Positions 1-12,374 of a DNA stretch of 64,000 nt are shown here, piece after piece. The DNA is taken from NCBI GenBank assembly GCA_002633005.1, contig NMRA01000130.1:67577-131576 (forward strand), read 5' to 3'. Source of the stretch: Phoronis australis (lineage: Eukaryota > Phoronida > Phoronidae). Within the stretch, counting starts at the first letter, position 1. Each line of letters begins with the position of its first letter. The notes below the pieces were generated by a model. That model was not told the origin of the DNA. It made no database searches and saw nothing but the letters and a program-made list of their open reading frames with translations. The position numbers and the translations under genes are program-made.

Positions 1-1284
1 ATTTCTATGTAAAGTCCAACTCTACAACCAACGTAATGACTATATTTCAAAGCAACGATTATAGATGTTTACCAGAAAACCTTTATCTGCAAATTTCGGA
101 TAGTTGTAGTAATTTTTCACATTTTTGTAAATGTCACTGCATCCTTTATTTTTACTGAAGAATATAACTGTATCAAATGGTACCACCAAAAATCTAATTA
201 ATATACAAAGACGTATAATTTTCGATGAATGCCTGACTAAATTCATCACAATAACTGTGAGGGATATCTTTATCTGGTACAAATCTTTTGAATCATTGAA
301 ACTATTTACCGGCTGATTTGATTGGCCATTTATTTAACCTCTCTTGATTCATTTCGTTTTTTGTTATTGTTACACCTTAATTAATTGACATTACGAATTA
401 ATTAGTCGTTTAATTAGTTAGTTAATCACCCAGTTAGTACGGGAAGGGTTTCAGTATTACAGGCATACAAAATTATAAAAATTTAGGAATTAAAGTATTC
501 ATCTTTTACTTCTAATGTAATCACACATCACCTAGAGCTTATGAAGGGCTTTCTGATGATAAGACTCTTATGCAAGTCGGTTGAAAGACGGCGGGGTTGC
601 GAAAAATTTTAGAGACAGCAAGGAAGGTGACACTGTCCCACCGGCCTATGTGGTGTTAAAATATACATTTCTGTTATTTTTGGTCCTGGGTACATGATTT
701 TGGTATCGTATTAAAGCTCAGGTGGGGCTCTGATCATGTGGAAATATTTTAAGGAAATTGTAAATTTTCGAAATTATTATAATGCGTCTGTATCACGTTA
801 CGACTACCAGCTATGCAGCGGTACTACCTACTGTCGGCTTCCCGAATCGCAGCAGGTGATCCTCTGTTCGATAATGTTTGGGGCCATTAGATCACAAAAT
901 ATTTCGAAAATGCAGATGAAATTTGTTCGAAAGAAGTTTTCGGTGACAGCAGTTCTAAACTTACTTCGTTTGTTCTAAACAAACATACTTCCCTAAGCCC
1001 TATGTTCCATACCAACAGAAATGTAGACTTGGGGTGTAGCTTCATGTTGTAACTATCCCCTAAAACAGCTTTCACCTTTAAAATTGTGACAAAACGATAC
1101 ATCAGAAAAATGAACTGTCCGATATATTTCCATCAAATATGTTTAAAACTACTACAAACCAGTTTTCTGTTAAAATATATAACAGCTGATTTACCCCAAA
1201 TTACGTTGTTCTTTTCTCAGATTAGAAATTGTTTTTTTGGGGGGGATTTGGGAAGAATAGACAGATGGTTCTTGCTCGAGACCA
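1..1284. other. Non-coding DNA
   Basis: AT-rich sequence with short ORFs in several frames and no splice-supported coding signal. A run of TTAATTAGT-like words occurs near 380-430. No gene seen. Confidence 0.6.
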
Positions 1285-1506
1285 GGGACCCGTTCCAAAA
1301 AACTGACTTAAGATTTGTCTCAACCCCCCAACCATCCCCATCTGACAAATTAGTCAGACTAAAGGCAAAACTTAAGTTAAAAACTCAAGTCAAACTTAAG
1401 ATCACTTTCTTGGAACGGACTTAAGAGAATTTTTTAAGTTTTATCTTAAAACTGACTAAAGTTTAAGATTTGTCTTTGCTACGTCAGTTTTCGTAGAACA
1501 GGCCCC
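1285..1506. mobile_element. MITE with GGG-CC-GTTC terminal inverted repeats
   Basis: Ends GGGACCCGTTCCAAAAAACTG on the left and the complement of GGGGCCTGTTCTACGAAAAC on the right, about 20 bp with mismatches. The interior is rich in ACTTAAG/CTTAAGT words that also pair. About 220 bp and non-coding; similar-looking elements are common in marine invertebrates. Confidence 0.55.
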
Positions 1507-2230
1507 AGTCAATATCTCGATTGGACCCGATGAGTCATTTCATGCACCGAGCAAGACCTCATCCAATAAGAAGCTCGTGAACCACTTCTAATCTGAGTAC
1601 GGAATGATACGAGAATAGTTTATAACGGCAATTACAAGTACAAAAATTACCAATCTTTTTCTTCTTACCTATTCAAAGTAAATCCTGGACCCATCAAACG
1701 TCACATTATCATAGAACGCAGCTGCGTCCAAATTTATGCGTTTCACTCTCAACGAATTGCTTACGTAAATGAAAAATTTAAGCTCATCAAATTTAATGCC
1801 AATTAACAATCTGGCATTGCGTCGTGTTTCAGAGAAATGAATAAGAAAGGCGATATTAACAAGACGACATAAATATCATTAAAGGTTAATTGGGAAGTCG
1901 AGATACACCTGCGACTTGACTCGTGCGTATTTTGCAAAATTTTTAAACGTCGACCCATGAATTGCGGACTTACTCTGTTTTTCGAAAAAACCCGCATGAA
2001 TGTACGGAGCCCCAGAAGTAACATGAAAAAATTATCATACGGGAACGAAATAAACGCCCGGATTTGAGTACGTGCTAGTCTCGAACTAAGAGATCGATCT
2101 AAAATTTTAATGCAAAATTAGCGCCGGCGTAGCAGGAGAGAGTCCGGGGGTCAAAACAGTCAAGCCCCCACACAATATACACCTATATATTAGCCTCGAA
2201 TGGCACATACAACCGTGTAATAACCCATAA
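1507..2230. other. Non-coding DNA
   Basis: No coding signal. Contains ATAAACGCCCGG near 2050, a word that recurs in the palindrome at 7392-7413. Confidence 0.5.
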
Positions 2231-2345
2231 AGTTATCACACTAGTGAGATAACATTTTGGCGGGAAACCGAGGCCGGATTCGAACCCGGGCCTCAAGAGT
2301 TTTGAGTCGCCGACTTTACCACTACACCACTCAGCGGCTGACGGC
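2231..2345 (-). repeat. tRNA-derived SINE head
   Basis: On the minus strand there is a good A box (TGGTGTAGTGG) followed by a perfect B box (GGTTCGAATCC) at tRNA spacing, so it could be transcribed by RNA polymerase III. The putative acceptor-stem ends do not pair and no CCA-type end is seen, so it is a tRNA-related SINE or tRNA pseudogene, not a functional tRNA. Confidence 0.6.
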
Positions 2346-2641
2346 ATTGAACGTGAAAATAAAATACTAAATGAGCACGTGCAACAATCGCATGTTCAGC
2401 AAAGGGCATTGCACCGACATTTATACGCTATGAAAAATAAGAGGCATAATTTAGATAAAAATGATATTTTAATTCAATGAAATTTTTCTCTCGTATTCAG
2501 GTGTTCTCTCACTTGTAAATCACCGATCTCCAATTTGAATGCGGGTATCGTGTCGTCGGGATCCTTTGACTTGAGCATTATAGCCAATTACTAGTGGTAA
2601 CCTACTTTAGCAGACGATATTTTCCCGGTCGAAGCTTTGTA

Positions 2642-2683
2642 GAATTATCACCCTCGGGGCTAACGCCCCCCGGGCGATAATTC
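2642..2683. repeat. Imperfect GC-rich hairpin
   Basis: GAATTATCACCCTCGGGG and CCCCCCGGGCGATAATTC pair as inverted arms around a 6-base loop. Likely the end or core of a small fold-back element. Confidence 0.5.
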
Positions 2684-2737
2684 TCCAAAATCCACTCGGG
2701 CTCTTGATATCGGGGGATAACGACTTCGCCATGTAAT

Positions 2738-2782
2738 AATCTATCTATCTATCTATATCTATATCTATATCTATATATATAG
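2738..2782. repeat. Microsatellite (CTAT/CTATAT)n
   Basis: Runs of CTAT then CTATAT units. Confidence 0.9.
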
Positions 2783-3850
2783 TTCCACGAAAGCTATGGA
2801 TACGTCAGACTGTCTAAAAGGTTACCACGGTTCACATTTGCCATGTGTGTGGTTTACACTCTAAAATATCATACGTGCACTTCACACCAGACACATTGCC
2901 ACCCTTTCAACCAACTCGTGTTTGTTCGGAAGAATTGCACTATGAAACCGACCCTGTCGCAACAAAATGGTAAGACTGTGTAACAAAACAGACCCATTGG
3001 AAAACGTCAAATGAAATCGATTATACCGACTCTGGGGTATTTTCCAAAAGGGGAGGGGCGTATTTTCCGAAACTGTCAAACATTTTATCTAGCTTTGTTA
3101 AACAAACATTAGTGATTTTTTTAAAGAAACGCGTCCTTTGTAATGTATGTAATTGTATGTCACTGGTACCAATTTTATTCGTCCCTACTTCACGTTTGGC
3201 AAATACAGTTTGTTAAAATTGTCCTTCATAATGTTAGATACCAACAAATATCTCGTCACATGATAGTGATTTGAGCGAAATCGCAACCCCCTCGCCAAAA
3301 TACAGCTTTGCTTCAAAACACGGATTATATAACGAGTCTTTCAGATTTTCGAGACATGCTAACAGTTACCGAAAATACCCACATGGTTGTACTTTTTGAA
3401 AATTTTCAGAAAACACATTAATGGGCCTGCATGCTTTGGGGTGAGTCTATATTTTCGGAAATTCCCGGCAGTTGGGATTTGACGTGTAGGATTGGTGAAG
3501 TCGAACTATTCATGAAGTATTCACTTTACAAATTTTGTAATATCAACCCGGGATGGATCACAGAGTCATCCGGGACTTTATAAAAGTTACGATATCACGG
3601 TTTATAGTAATTATTTAGCAAACTGCGCTGAGAACAGCAGAGCAAATTTACACTGTCAGAAACGAAATTCCTTGGGCATTGTGTTTTTTGGAAACAAAGA
3701 CAATTCTGGAACCACGGCAGCGAACGACAAGTGGTCTGACGCGTCCAAAACTGTTCAGAAAGCAGAAGTTGACAGTAAATTAATGGAGTTTTATGTCAGG
3801 TGTGTAACAGATTTGTGTTTTTCTCTTGTGATGGCATCGCGCCGCAAAAA
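2783..3850. other. Non-coding DNA
   Basis: No splice-supported coding exon. A short frame is open from 3672 and ends near a GTCAG|GTGTGT donor-like site at about 3800, but does not join in phase with the ORF at 3851. Confidence 0.4.
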
Positions 3851-4171
3851 GGCAAACACTGTCAGCAGATCAATGGACCTCGGTGGGAACTCGCAAGCAT
3901 TTACAAAGAAGACGCTAAAAGTGAAAGAAACACTTCGGAGGAAGTGTCCCACATTTACACAGAGAATGACGAGAAGGTAAAACAAAATGTCCATGATTTA
4001 AGAAATGTAAAGAAATATCCAATTGATGATCTCGATGTGAAAGGGAGAGAAGTGGTGCAGTTGAACGGTAGAAAGAAACCAGAGGAGGTCGAAGACGTTC
4101 AACGGGAAGTCATTCAAGTGCCAGGTACCACTGGGTTCCTTGATGATGCTAATAGTAAGGACAAGTCCTGA
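3851..4171 (+). CDS. Unrecognised open reading frame, possibly a terminal exon
   Basis: Open frame of about 107 codons to a TGA at 4169-4171 (the frame is open from about 3800). A CTGTCAG acceptor-like site precedes CAGATCAATGGACC near 3858. The product is hydrophilic and charged (SEEVSHIYTENDEKVKQ, YPIDDLDVKGREVVQLN), like a receptor's cytoplasmic tail with a Tyr motif. A second reading frame is also open across part of it. A 35-40 bp stretch (3934-3970) recurs at about 4259-4300, encoding a related SEEVYPIST peptide. Could be a decayed repeat. Confidence 0.3.
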   Translation, partial: GKHCQQINGPRWELASIYKEDAKSERNTSEEVSHIYTENDEKVKQNVHDLRNVKKYPIDDLDVKGREVVQLNGRKKPEEVEDVQREVIQVPGTTGFLDDANSKDKS

Positions 4172-4483
4172 CATCTGAAAGACACCCCGTTCAAACTTAC
4201 CACCCAGAAGGCACCACACTGTCAGATTCCCTCGAGTTGAGTCGACTGAGTCTACAGTTTCGGAGGAAGTGTACCCCATTTCCACACAGAAAAATGGGAT
4301 GGCTCATTGTCCAAGATCTGGATGGTATTGGGTAAACCCTTTTCTATCGTGATACGGAAAAGCGTTTTATACTGCGTTCACATGTTGTTCGATCAGCAGG
4401 CAGGTCACTTGTTTGATCCGGTGTCTAAACACTTCAAATTCCACATGTGAATGCCCTCTAACGTCTGAACTGTTTCTTATCCA

Positions 4484-4693
4484 AGGTACCTAAACGACGG
4501 TCAACGGACTCATAAACACGGGCACGGACGCATGAACACGGGAGCGGACTCACAAAACATGTATATTGTATTTGGGTGCGCGGATCGTGTTTTATGAGTC
4601 CGTTCCTGTATTTGTGAGTCAGTGGACGGTGTTTGCAGGTCTGTGAGTCGTGTTCATGCCGTGTAAGTCCGTTAACGGTGTAGTTTAAGTATC
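4484..4693. mobile_element. Fold-back element with long inverted arms
   Basis: The left part (GGTACCTAAACGACGGTCAACGG...) and right part (complement of ...GTTAACGGTGTAGTTTAAGTATC) are inverted copies. Words such as GACTCATAAACACGGG and GCATGAACACGG recur inverted along about 95 bp per arm. Nearly the whole element can fold on itself; non-coding. Confidence 0.6.
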
Positions 4694-5186
4694 TTGTTAT
4701 CGTCCAACACCTGATCAGACGTCACATGGGCCTTGTTATTGTCGTGAGAGCTTTACCGTTTTCAGAGCTCCCAACCCATAGTTAGATTATACTTTCATAA
4801 ATTGCATACTAATTTTAAACCTCCCACTCGACATTGACATGTGCAAACCGGCCACCTAGTTTCTCAAAGGCTGACCGTACTCATTAGATGCGTTGGCAAC
4901 TGCATGACACTATCTGTCGACCCCACTCCCAACTTGCAGTTCGTATCGGCTATGACATATAACATTAATAAAAAACGTCACACTTTAACAACAGTACAAC
5001 CCTAAATAATGAACACCTAGAAGGTATAAAAATCTAATTTCAACTCTAAAACAGGTCTACAAATTTGTCTAGGCCAAAATGGAACACCGGACCGAGTTAC
5101 TTGACTATTTTTGCGGTCGAAGTTACTCATACCCATTTAGAGAGTGGACTTGCAAAATACCTCCCTGACATAGTCCCGTTGTCGTG
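4694..5186. other. Non-coding DNA
   Basis: Nothing recognised. Confidence 0.5.
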
Positions 5187-6738
5187 GAATCAGGGCTTGG
5201 AATGACCCATGACAAAAAAGAGGTAATTTTTACGGCCCTAAATACACATTTCTATCTAAACCATACCTCAACAGATCGAAAATTACTGTGTCGTGTTGGC
5301 AAAACGCACTCATCTTAAGCAGTACCTGATATCTATTTCAGCAACAACAACGAAGGCAATTAGATGCAACAAAAATATTTTCTAAATTAAAATAATAACG
5401 ATAATGATGAAAAATTTGCAGTCTGAGTGGCAGGAGCTTCATTCTTGATTTGCTGCACTGAGGGAGACCTATAAAATTATTTTCAATTCTTATAATTACG
5501 ATCATACAAAATTACAAAAAGAATATTGAAAAATCGATCCATAGATTATCTAGAAAGCCTGAAATATATACACATTTAATTCAAACAAAAATTTTGATTC
5601 CAACGTAAATGGAAAAAAGTCGAGACGAAAACCTGTGGCTCATACCCCAACTGTTAGCATGGAAAAAATGAAAGTCAAAAACAACATACTTTATAGAATG
5701 CATCAATCACAATCCTTTTCAATTTGAAACAGTAATTACAGGAGTTAATTGTTTATAAGCCACGCTGGTGTAGAAGAAACTATAATAAATAAAGTTCTAT
5801 CAGGACACTGAAAATAGTCTGTCAGAATTTGTAAACAATGGCTTAGACCAATCAGATCATTCAGAATCTGTCACGTGATCACTTCTCTAAAACTGCAAAA
5901 GCTCGAGTCCCAAAATAGAACACGAAAAATGTCAAGATAAATTGAAATACATAAAAGGCAATTTAAAACTCATTTACAGTAACGAAAATAGCACTTTGTA
6001 TCCCGTTTCGGCGGCACATAGAAAATCGCACTCAAGCCGTCAGGCCTAGCTAGGCCTAGGCCCTAGGGCTTAGCAGCCAACGGCAACGGGCGTGCATGTG
6101 GGATCAAACAAAAGAATTTCATACATCACTCACATCCCACGATTCCAATCCAACGAATAACCGGTTACGGTTGAATTTCCTTTCAGGAAGCATTGTTATT
6201 TCTAGTATTTCATCGTTTTCGGCGGTCCTCCGACTCCAATTTAGTCCGAAGCGACTCCCCCACGCACTTATGTTGTTTGTGAAGACATTTACCGTTTCTT
6301 TTATCCACTTTTCCACGAAATATTCTGTCTACTCCACGCTCCACGCATTTTTGACCACAGAATCGCACTATTTGTCGCCGCGATTTTTTACCAAATGCAG
6401 ACGCCATTGATGAACCACGCTATCCCAGGCACAGGCGCTTGAATTTATCTGTTCCTCGATTGCCGCTGACGTCATTCACTACTAAGAAAGCACGTTTCTT
6501 GTGGTTACGAGTCATCGGGAAATTCGAGCGCCTGTGATCCGCAATTACAATTTTCGTTCCTTCGAAACATAAAGAACAGTTTCCGCTTTTCGAGCCGTCG
6601 GCAACGCCGAGGTGAGAAACCAATTTGCCGCGATAATTTTATGGCAAATCCTATTTTTCCGCGGAAATATAACGAAAATACGCCGAGGGACTAAAAGAAA
6701 AAAGCGGAAATCCGCGTTTCCGCAGAAAATTCCAAGCC
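5187..6738. mobile_element. Possible hAT-like element with CAGGGCTTGGAAT ends
   Basis: The left end CAGGGCTTGGAATGACC and right end AATTCCAAGCCTAG are inverted and match the ends of the short element at 33748-33994. The right third is CpG-rich and has minus-strand open frames at 6210-6407 and 6420-6623, the latter with a CSLCFEGTKIVIADHRR Cys/His pattern, which may be decayed transposase. The two ends may also belong to separate insertions. Confidence 0.35.
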
Positions 6739-6797
6739 TAGTGGAATCATTGTTTTAGAATCACAACCTTATACCAGGGTTAATTAAGGTAGGCCTA

Positions 6798-6919
6798 AAA
6801 TATTCTTTCCGGCTTAGGGTTTTTGACAGGCGTATTTTTAATCCATTTAAATATAAGGTAAATATTTATTCCGGCTTCGGGTTTTTGACAGGTGTATTTT
6901 TAATCCATTTAAATACAAA
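6798..6919. repeat. Tandem duplication, 2 x 62 bp
   Basis: Two near-identical 62-bp copies, each with CCGGCTT, GGGTTTTTGACAGG and TTTTTAATCCATTTAAATA. Confidence 0.85.
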
Positions 6920-7391
6920 CAGTACAAGAAGTGACACCAAAGTTGATAAAAAGATTGATCTTTTGTAACCAACGTTTTAAAAATAGAGATAACATTTTGA
7001 GTGGAACCACTTTGTGGTATCACTCAGATATTTAAATACTCTGTTTTGTGTAAAAGGGTCCGATCCTTTTGAACACTTTGTAAGGAATTAAATCGAAAGG
7101 TACTCATCATTTGGTGAGGAATTGTATTTCTGCCCATGCTCATATACGTGAGTGTTACATACGTAAATTAAAAAGTGTAAATTTTTATTAACCTCGTTAG
7201 TCAACTCTCGCAAATGTTGGCCGAAACGGAAATGAAATCTTATCGCGGTAGCTTGGACTGGATGAGCCTGGGCCGATTTTATGAGAATAAAGGGCTCGGC
7301 CCAAAAATCGAATTACGCTAATTCGATTTCCCTTCAAAGATACTCAAAGACGGCAAAACTATGACTTCGTTTAAAAGCCCCCTCTTTTCCG

Positions 7392-7413
7392 AATAAACGC
7401 CCGGGCGTTTATT
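7392..7413. repeat. Perfect 22-bp palindrome
   Basis: AATAAACGCCCGG followed by its complement. The half word also occurs near 2050, so it is probably the centre or end of a dispersed element. Confidence 0.7.
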
Positions 7414-9177
7414 AGTAATGAATACGTGGTGCCGCACCAGCTGACAGTGCCGGATTCGTAGGAGAGAACAAAAGGCAATAGGGGGTCGGCCCGCTGTTCC
7501 CGGGGCCCTATAGTCTGCGAGCTCAACTCAGATCATTCTCAGATATCAATTCAGAGTACTTGAATCTTTTTAACCAGCACTATGAACTTTTTTGAGTATA
7601 CACACTATAATCTTAAATTTCAAATAACAGCGTCACGTCCAAATGTGTCTTCAACTTGATGAAGTTTGGTGCTTTACTTAAAGAAGAATGAACAACCCGG
7701 TATGGTTCAGAGTCCCGTTTGTCGCCTTATCGTGGACCAGCGTCTGGCAAAAGGTAGGAATGTTTTATTATTCAAGAAAAAACAGCTCATTATATTTCTA
7801 TTTGCAGCGACTTTGTGTTTAATCGTCGTCCCATCTTGTTGAACGCCAAAGGGTGACACCCGTAGCGTTTCAAAGCTTGCTCAATGACTACTATTAAAAT
7901 CTTGGTCTATTTACACCCATCTCTTGTCTATTTACACTGTTACGATGTTTCGGTTGGTCTATTTTCAGGCCATCGTCAGGTGTTCCCGCGTTCTTAGAAG
8001 AACGAGCACGGATATGCGGTACACTCATAGACCCTATTCACGCGGCGGCCATTAAGATCCAAAGCGAGGCTCACTGCGATAAACAAAGCGAAAGTAGACA
8101 TTGCGTGAGTTAAATAGCCGGTCTTTCGAGTCCAACCTGGATATTAAATTTTAACGATGTGTCGACAATTAACTACAGAGACGTAGAAAATTACATTAGA
8201 GAACAAGTTAACGCGCCAAAGAGTTGTCTGACGAAAGGGTTTATTATTTTTCGGAAAACTAGGTTCGAAACATGAAAAGTAAATATGACAAAAATTGCGG
8301 CGATCGTAGTGTTACGGATTAGGTATTATGCTGAATGCAGAGTTACGTTTTTTCTTGTAAATTGTTGATCAAAATACTTCCGACGCGGGCCAGGTCATCT
8401 GCTCGTATTGTTGACGAGTTGAAGACATATTCGACAGTGGTGTCTGTCATGTGCAGTCACATCTGGTTTAATTTGTTGATCAAGAACATTAACATCAAGC
8501 ATAGCCTGATCCTATGCACTCACTGGGACTAACAGTTGATTTGTCATTGGTCTGAAAGAATAATTGATGTTATTAAATATATTTTTATTAAAATAAAAAA
8601 CCAGGTTCATAATTGAAAATAAAAATTATTTGACCATCAATGCTTTCTTGGTTGTAATAATTCTTACGTCTATTTCATGTGTTAGATTTCAAATATCAAT
8701 CTGGACCAAGTTGAATTTTAAAATTAAAATACCTGATTCGTTCGTCCAAAACATAACATCGTTTTAGAACTCAATTTCAGTTAACTGGACAATGCAATCA
8801 TAGTTATCATGTTTCTGCAGAAGCCTCTTTCATCCGAGGGGAACGGTGCCAGTGCCTACCGAGAGGCGATTTTTTCGCCGAGTGAGGGCGGGAACAATCT
8901 ACCTCCCGATCACCATCAATAGCACCCCCGCCCTATTGCAAGCTCTCATAGGCTCTGCCTCAATTTAAAGTAGCCTTTTGTGCTCTTAAAAATTGTCACC
9001 TGTGTGGTTACAGGTGATGTGAACTAGTGGAATTTTTATCAGTGCCTCGTGGGGGGAATTTCGCGTGATATTTCAATATGTTTGAGAGGGGAATAGGGCC
9101 GATATTGGGTCACAAATTTGAGGGATTGAGGGCTAAGTCCTTTTTGGAAAGAAAAATTATAATGTTTCAACCCGTAG

Positions 9178-9280
9178 CAGGGGCGGATCCAGGTTTTTCA
9201 GTTAGGGGGGGCAGGGCACAGGAATAAGCAGCATTTCGGCAGATGCGCGCGCCCAGCCTAAACTCTGGGATGCAGGGGTC
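9178..9280. mobile_element. Fragment of a CAGGGGCGGATCC-type MITE
   Basis: Starts GCAGGGGCGGATCCAGG, the same end word as the element at 55786-55947. The other end is not clear. Confidence 0.35.
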
Positions 9281-9726
9281 TACATGTATGCGTTGTTTAT
9301 TCACTCCCCAAGACCCGCCCTGGTTGCGCACGTGTGCTAGTCAGAAATTCGCACCCGAACTCAAAAATGGGATCTGATACAATTTTAGTAGTCATGAAAA
9401 CACAGCCTGGCTGGCCCATTCTCCGGTCGTTACTATGATGCTTAACAACTGACCGACAAACATGCGACAAAATATGATCTAACTTTTCGAAAACATTTAT
9501 AAATTTTACACGGACATATTTTCCTTCGTCGCGGCAACGACCCAACGCTTTCGAATTTCAACGTCTTTAGAGATTGTGAAGCAGACAGTTGCGTGTCCGT
9601 ATTTTTTCTAGCCGTTGGCGGAACAACACGGTCTGAAACACAGAACTATGCTGATAAGCTGACAGAGCTATCGTAGCGAGCCTCGTTTTGGAATGCGCCT
9701 CCTGTCGGCGTGAATAGGGTCTATGG

Positions 9727-9835
9727 TGTTAATTTTTGTCCGAGGCAGGATTTGTACCCACGACTTCTGAAACTATAGATAATTTGAGTCTAGACTCCGT
9801 GGTGTAGTGGTTAAGGTGCTGGATTCAAATTATCC
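9727..9835 (+). repeat. tRNA-like insertion
   Basis: A plus-strand A box (TGGTGTAGTGGTTAAGG) without a B box at the right distance, and a minus-strand B-box-like GTGGGTACAAATCC. It is absent from the other inverted arm, so it was inserted there. A rearranged tRNA-derived fragment, not a tRNA gene. Confidence 0.4.
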
Positions 9836-9914
9836 ACCATATCCGTGCTAGTTCTCCTAAGAACGTGGGAACACTTGACGATGGCCGGAGAATAGACCGA
9901 CTGAAACGTCGTGA

Positions 9915-9988
9915 AAGTGTAGACAAGAGGTCGGTGTAAATAGACAAGAGGTCGGTGTAAATAGACCAAGAGGTCGGTGTAAATAAAC
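9915..9988. repeat. 22-bp tandem repeat
   Basis: Three to four copies of GACAAGAGGTCGGTGTAAATA. One to two copies are present in the inverted arm at 7900-7960. Confidence 0.85.
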
Positions 9989-10013
9989 CAAGAGATTTTA
10001 ATGATAGTTGTAA

Positions 10014-10825
10014 CACGCCACCACCTCAGAGCGGTATTAGAAATTCCTTGCTCAAAGAGTTTGCATTCCCATGCTTTATAACTGTCCTGCATTACGAGAC
10101 CCCATCACACCTAACAAACCAGAGTCCGCAAAACACCCACCTAGCGCATCTCATGCAGAGTGGCGATATGAGAAACACATTATGCCACCAGGTGCATTTC
10201 GTGAAGAGTAATAAGGTTTTGGCTCTGTCCCACGGGAAGGATTCCTCTCTGCATGAAGTGTTCTGCGGCACTGGTGAGTCTTCATAACACATATAAATGT
10301 CCTCAAGAGTTTGTCTTAATGCCATTAGTTCCATTGTCACACATTGTCTCCAAAATGACATGTTTACAATCCAATTGACAAGCATGATAATTACAAATCT
10401 CGAATTACTACAGAGCGTAATTAACAAACATAATTGCAATTAGAACAGTGTTCATGAGCACCTATTTATAAATATGATGGTACATAAGTCTAGACTCTCA
10501 CAAAGTATGACAGTATATATCAAGATATTCCAGGTTTTTAATAACAGCACAGAAGACAAATTTGTACAGGATAAAAACTGCATAAAAATGTCATAAAATG
10601 ACCCATTAGGGCTTAACAAAACGTACAAATCTATACAAACACTTAGTCTGCACATTAAAATAACTTTTAGAACTGCAGAGAAGGGACTCACAACTTAAAA
10701 TTAAATATCTTACAATTTTGCTAAAGCAGTCATAGATAATATGGACAACTTCTGCTTGATCATGATGCAATGGGAGCACAGTGAAATACAACTAGCAGAC
10801 GACATCACAAATCAGACTGCACTGT
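10014..10825. other. Non-coding DNA
   Basis: Overlapping ORFs on both strands but no coding signature or splice support. Confidence 0.5.
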
Positions 10826-11010
10826 TAGCAGACGACATTGCTAGCAGACGACATTGCAAGCAGAGGACATTGCTAGCAGACGACATTGCTAGCAGACGAC
10901 ATTGCTAGCAGACGACATTGCTAGCAGACGACATTGCTAGCAGACGACATTGCTAGCAGACGACATTGCTAGCAGACGACATTGCTAGCCCACAAAATTG
11001 CTAGCAATGT
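10826..11010. repeat. 16-bp tandem array
   Basis: About ten head-to-tail copies of CTAGCAGACGACATTG, nearly identical, with decayed copies at both edges (from about 10793). No spacers, so not a CRISPR. Minisatellite. Confidence 0.95.
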
Positions 11011-12374
11011 TGTTTGCCAACAGGATGTCACTAGGCATCAGCAAAGGATTTTAATATTTACCAGCTAAAGGAGTTCCCTAATGAAGAATACAAACAATAT
11101 TCAGAACACATTTGACTTTATATAGTATCTTCTATTAGTATGTGTTGCTCACTTTTATAGTCCTACCTATGTACAAATAAACAACAGGTGAGCTATGCCC
11201 CGATCACAATCGAGGAAACCCATGTGGCCACTTGCATGAAACAGTCTAAAATAAGGATTGTACTGAGTTCCTTAAAAGCTTTTCTGCACATCCCTGTTTG
11301 TTTACTGAAAATATTACTTTTTTCTATTTTATTTTTAAAAAATGACATTTTTCAAATTGTAATAAACCCAAAAACTAATCCGTCATTTCATTAAAAGGAT
11401 ACTAAATGCTGTTTTAATGATTTCAACCAGTCTTCATTCTGTCACCTGCTAATGCATCACATACAGCACCTAAATGTTGTAGTTCCAAATAAAGACAGGA
11501 ATCAACTAAAAACTCTTACCCTATCTCACAGATAGGACATCAGGTCTTTAGTGGGTGGTCTTTTCCCAGTTATGGCGAGTTCCCTAAAAACATAGATCAC
11601 CCTTGCCAGTTTAGGAGACCTGACAGGAGTTTTCAAATTTTCTTCCAAACTTTCAGGATTCTTGATGGTTACAGAGAATGATTTTGTTTCAGATTATTGG
11701 ATGGGAAAGTCATTTTTTGTATTTATTAATATGCCAATACCGGGTTTGGTAGCCTATTGTTTCAGTTTTGAGAATTCAACATAGATAGATGACTCTTATT
11801 GCACGCCAAAGCTAAAAATTGACTTAATATGAAGGGACTGTTTCATGCAACCAGCCACTGCATATCACAAAGAGCACTGCCCTTTTGGTTCCATTATCCC
11901 CTGCACATTAACTGTTACACAATTTATCAATAGCAATACTGGATTGAGGTAACTGCGGCCAGCCCAGAGCTTTATTACCACCCACAGACCATTGGTAAGA
12001 ATTTTGTTTCTTATTCAGAGCAAATAAAAGCATTTTCATCAGCCTCAAATCAGTCCCAACTTAACAGACAGAATCGAATCTACATTGACCACAGTATTTA
12101 TGCTACTCACAGGATAGAATGTCCCACAGAGAATTTGATAGTGCATGTAAGTGTTGTGATCATACCACATCTTGTTAGCACACAAAAGAGCATAAAGTTG
12201 AATTCTATTTCGGTAAAAGCTCTCACTAAAAACAAATGCTAAGAGTGCTGCAATGTTAGTAAGTATGCATTTCACACATAATACAAGTTTTGGCAAAATT
12301 TTAGTCAGAGATTTAAAAATATGAAAAAGGAAACATCAAAATAACAGAGTTGGCCATAGTGGCACTAACAATAT
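11011..12374. other. Non-coding DNA
   Basis: AT-rich; no exon recognised. Contains the candidate poly(A) signal at 11971. Confidence 0.5.
11971..11976 (-). promoter_or_regulatory. Possible poly(A) signal of EGFR
   Basis: First exact AATAAA on the minus strand downstream of the stop that I found, about 1.17 kb after it. A MITE (12375-12666) lies between, so the true transcript end may be nearer and use a variant signal. Weak evidence. Confidence 0.2.

Larger units (their letters stand above)
7888..10013. mobile_element. 2.1-kb structure bounded by long inverted repeats
   Basis: The left arm (about 7888-8085) and right arm (about 9665-10013) are inverted copies sharing ATTAAAATCT, repeated GGTCTATTTACAC units, GGCCATCGTCA, GTTCTTAGAAGAAC-like and ATAGACCCTATTCACG words. 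The right arm has extra copies of the 22-bp unit (9915-9988) and a roughly 105-bp insertion with tRNA-like boxes. GATGGCCTGAAAATAGACC...GAAAC wording recalls retroelement 3' ends, but no enzyme ORF is left. The interior has no recognised gene. Confidence 0.5.

Noticed and set aside
9785-9835. Plus-strand tRNA gene
   Set aside because: A-box-like sequence only; no B box at the right distance and no cloverleaf.
10826-11010. Regular short repeats resembling a CRISPR array
   Set aside because: Units are head to tail without spacers, in an animal genome.
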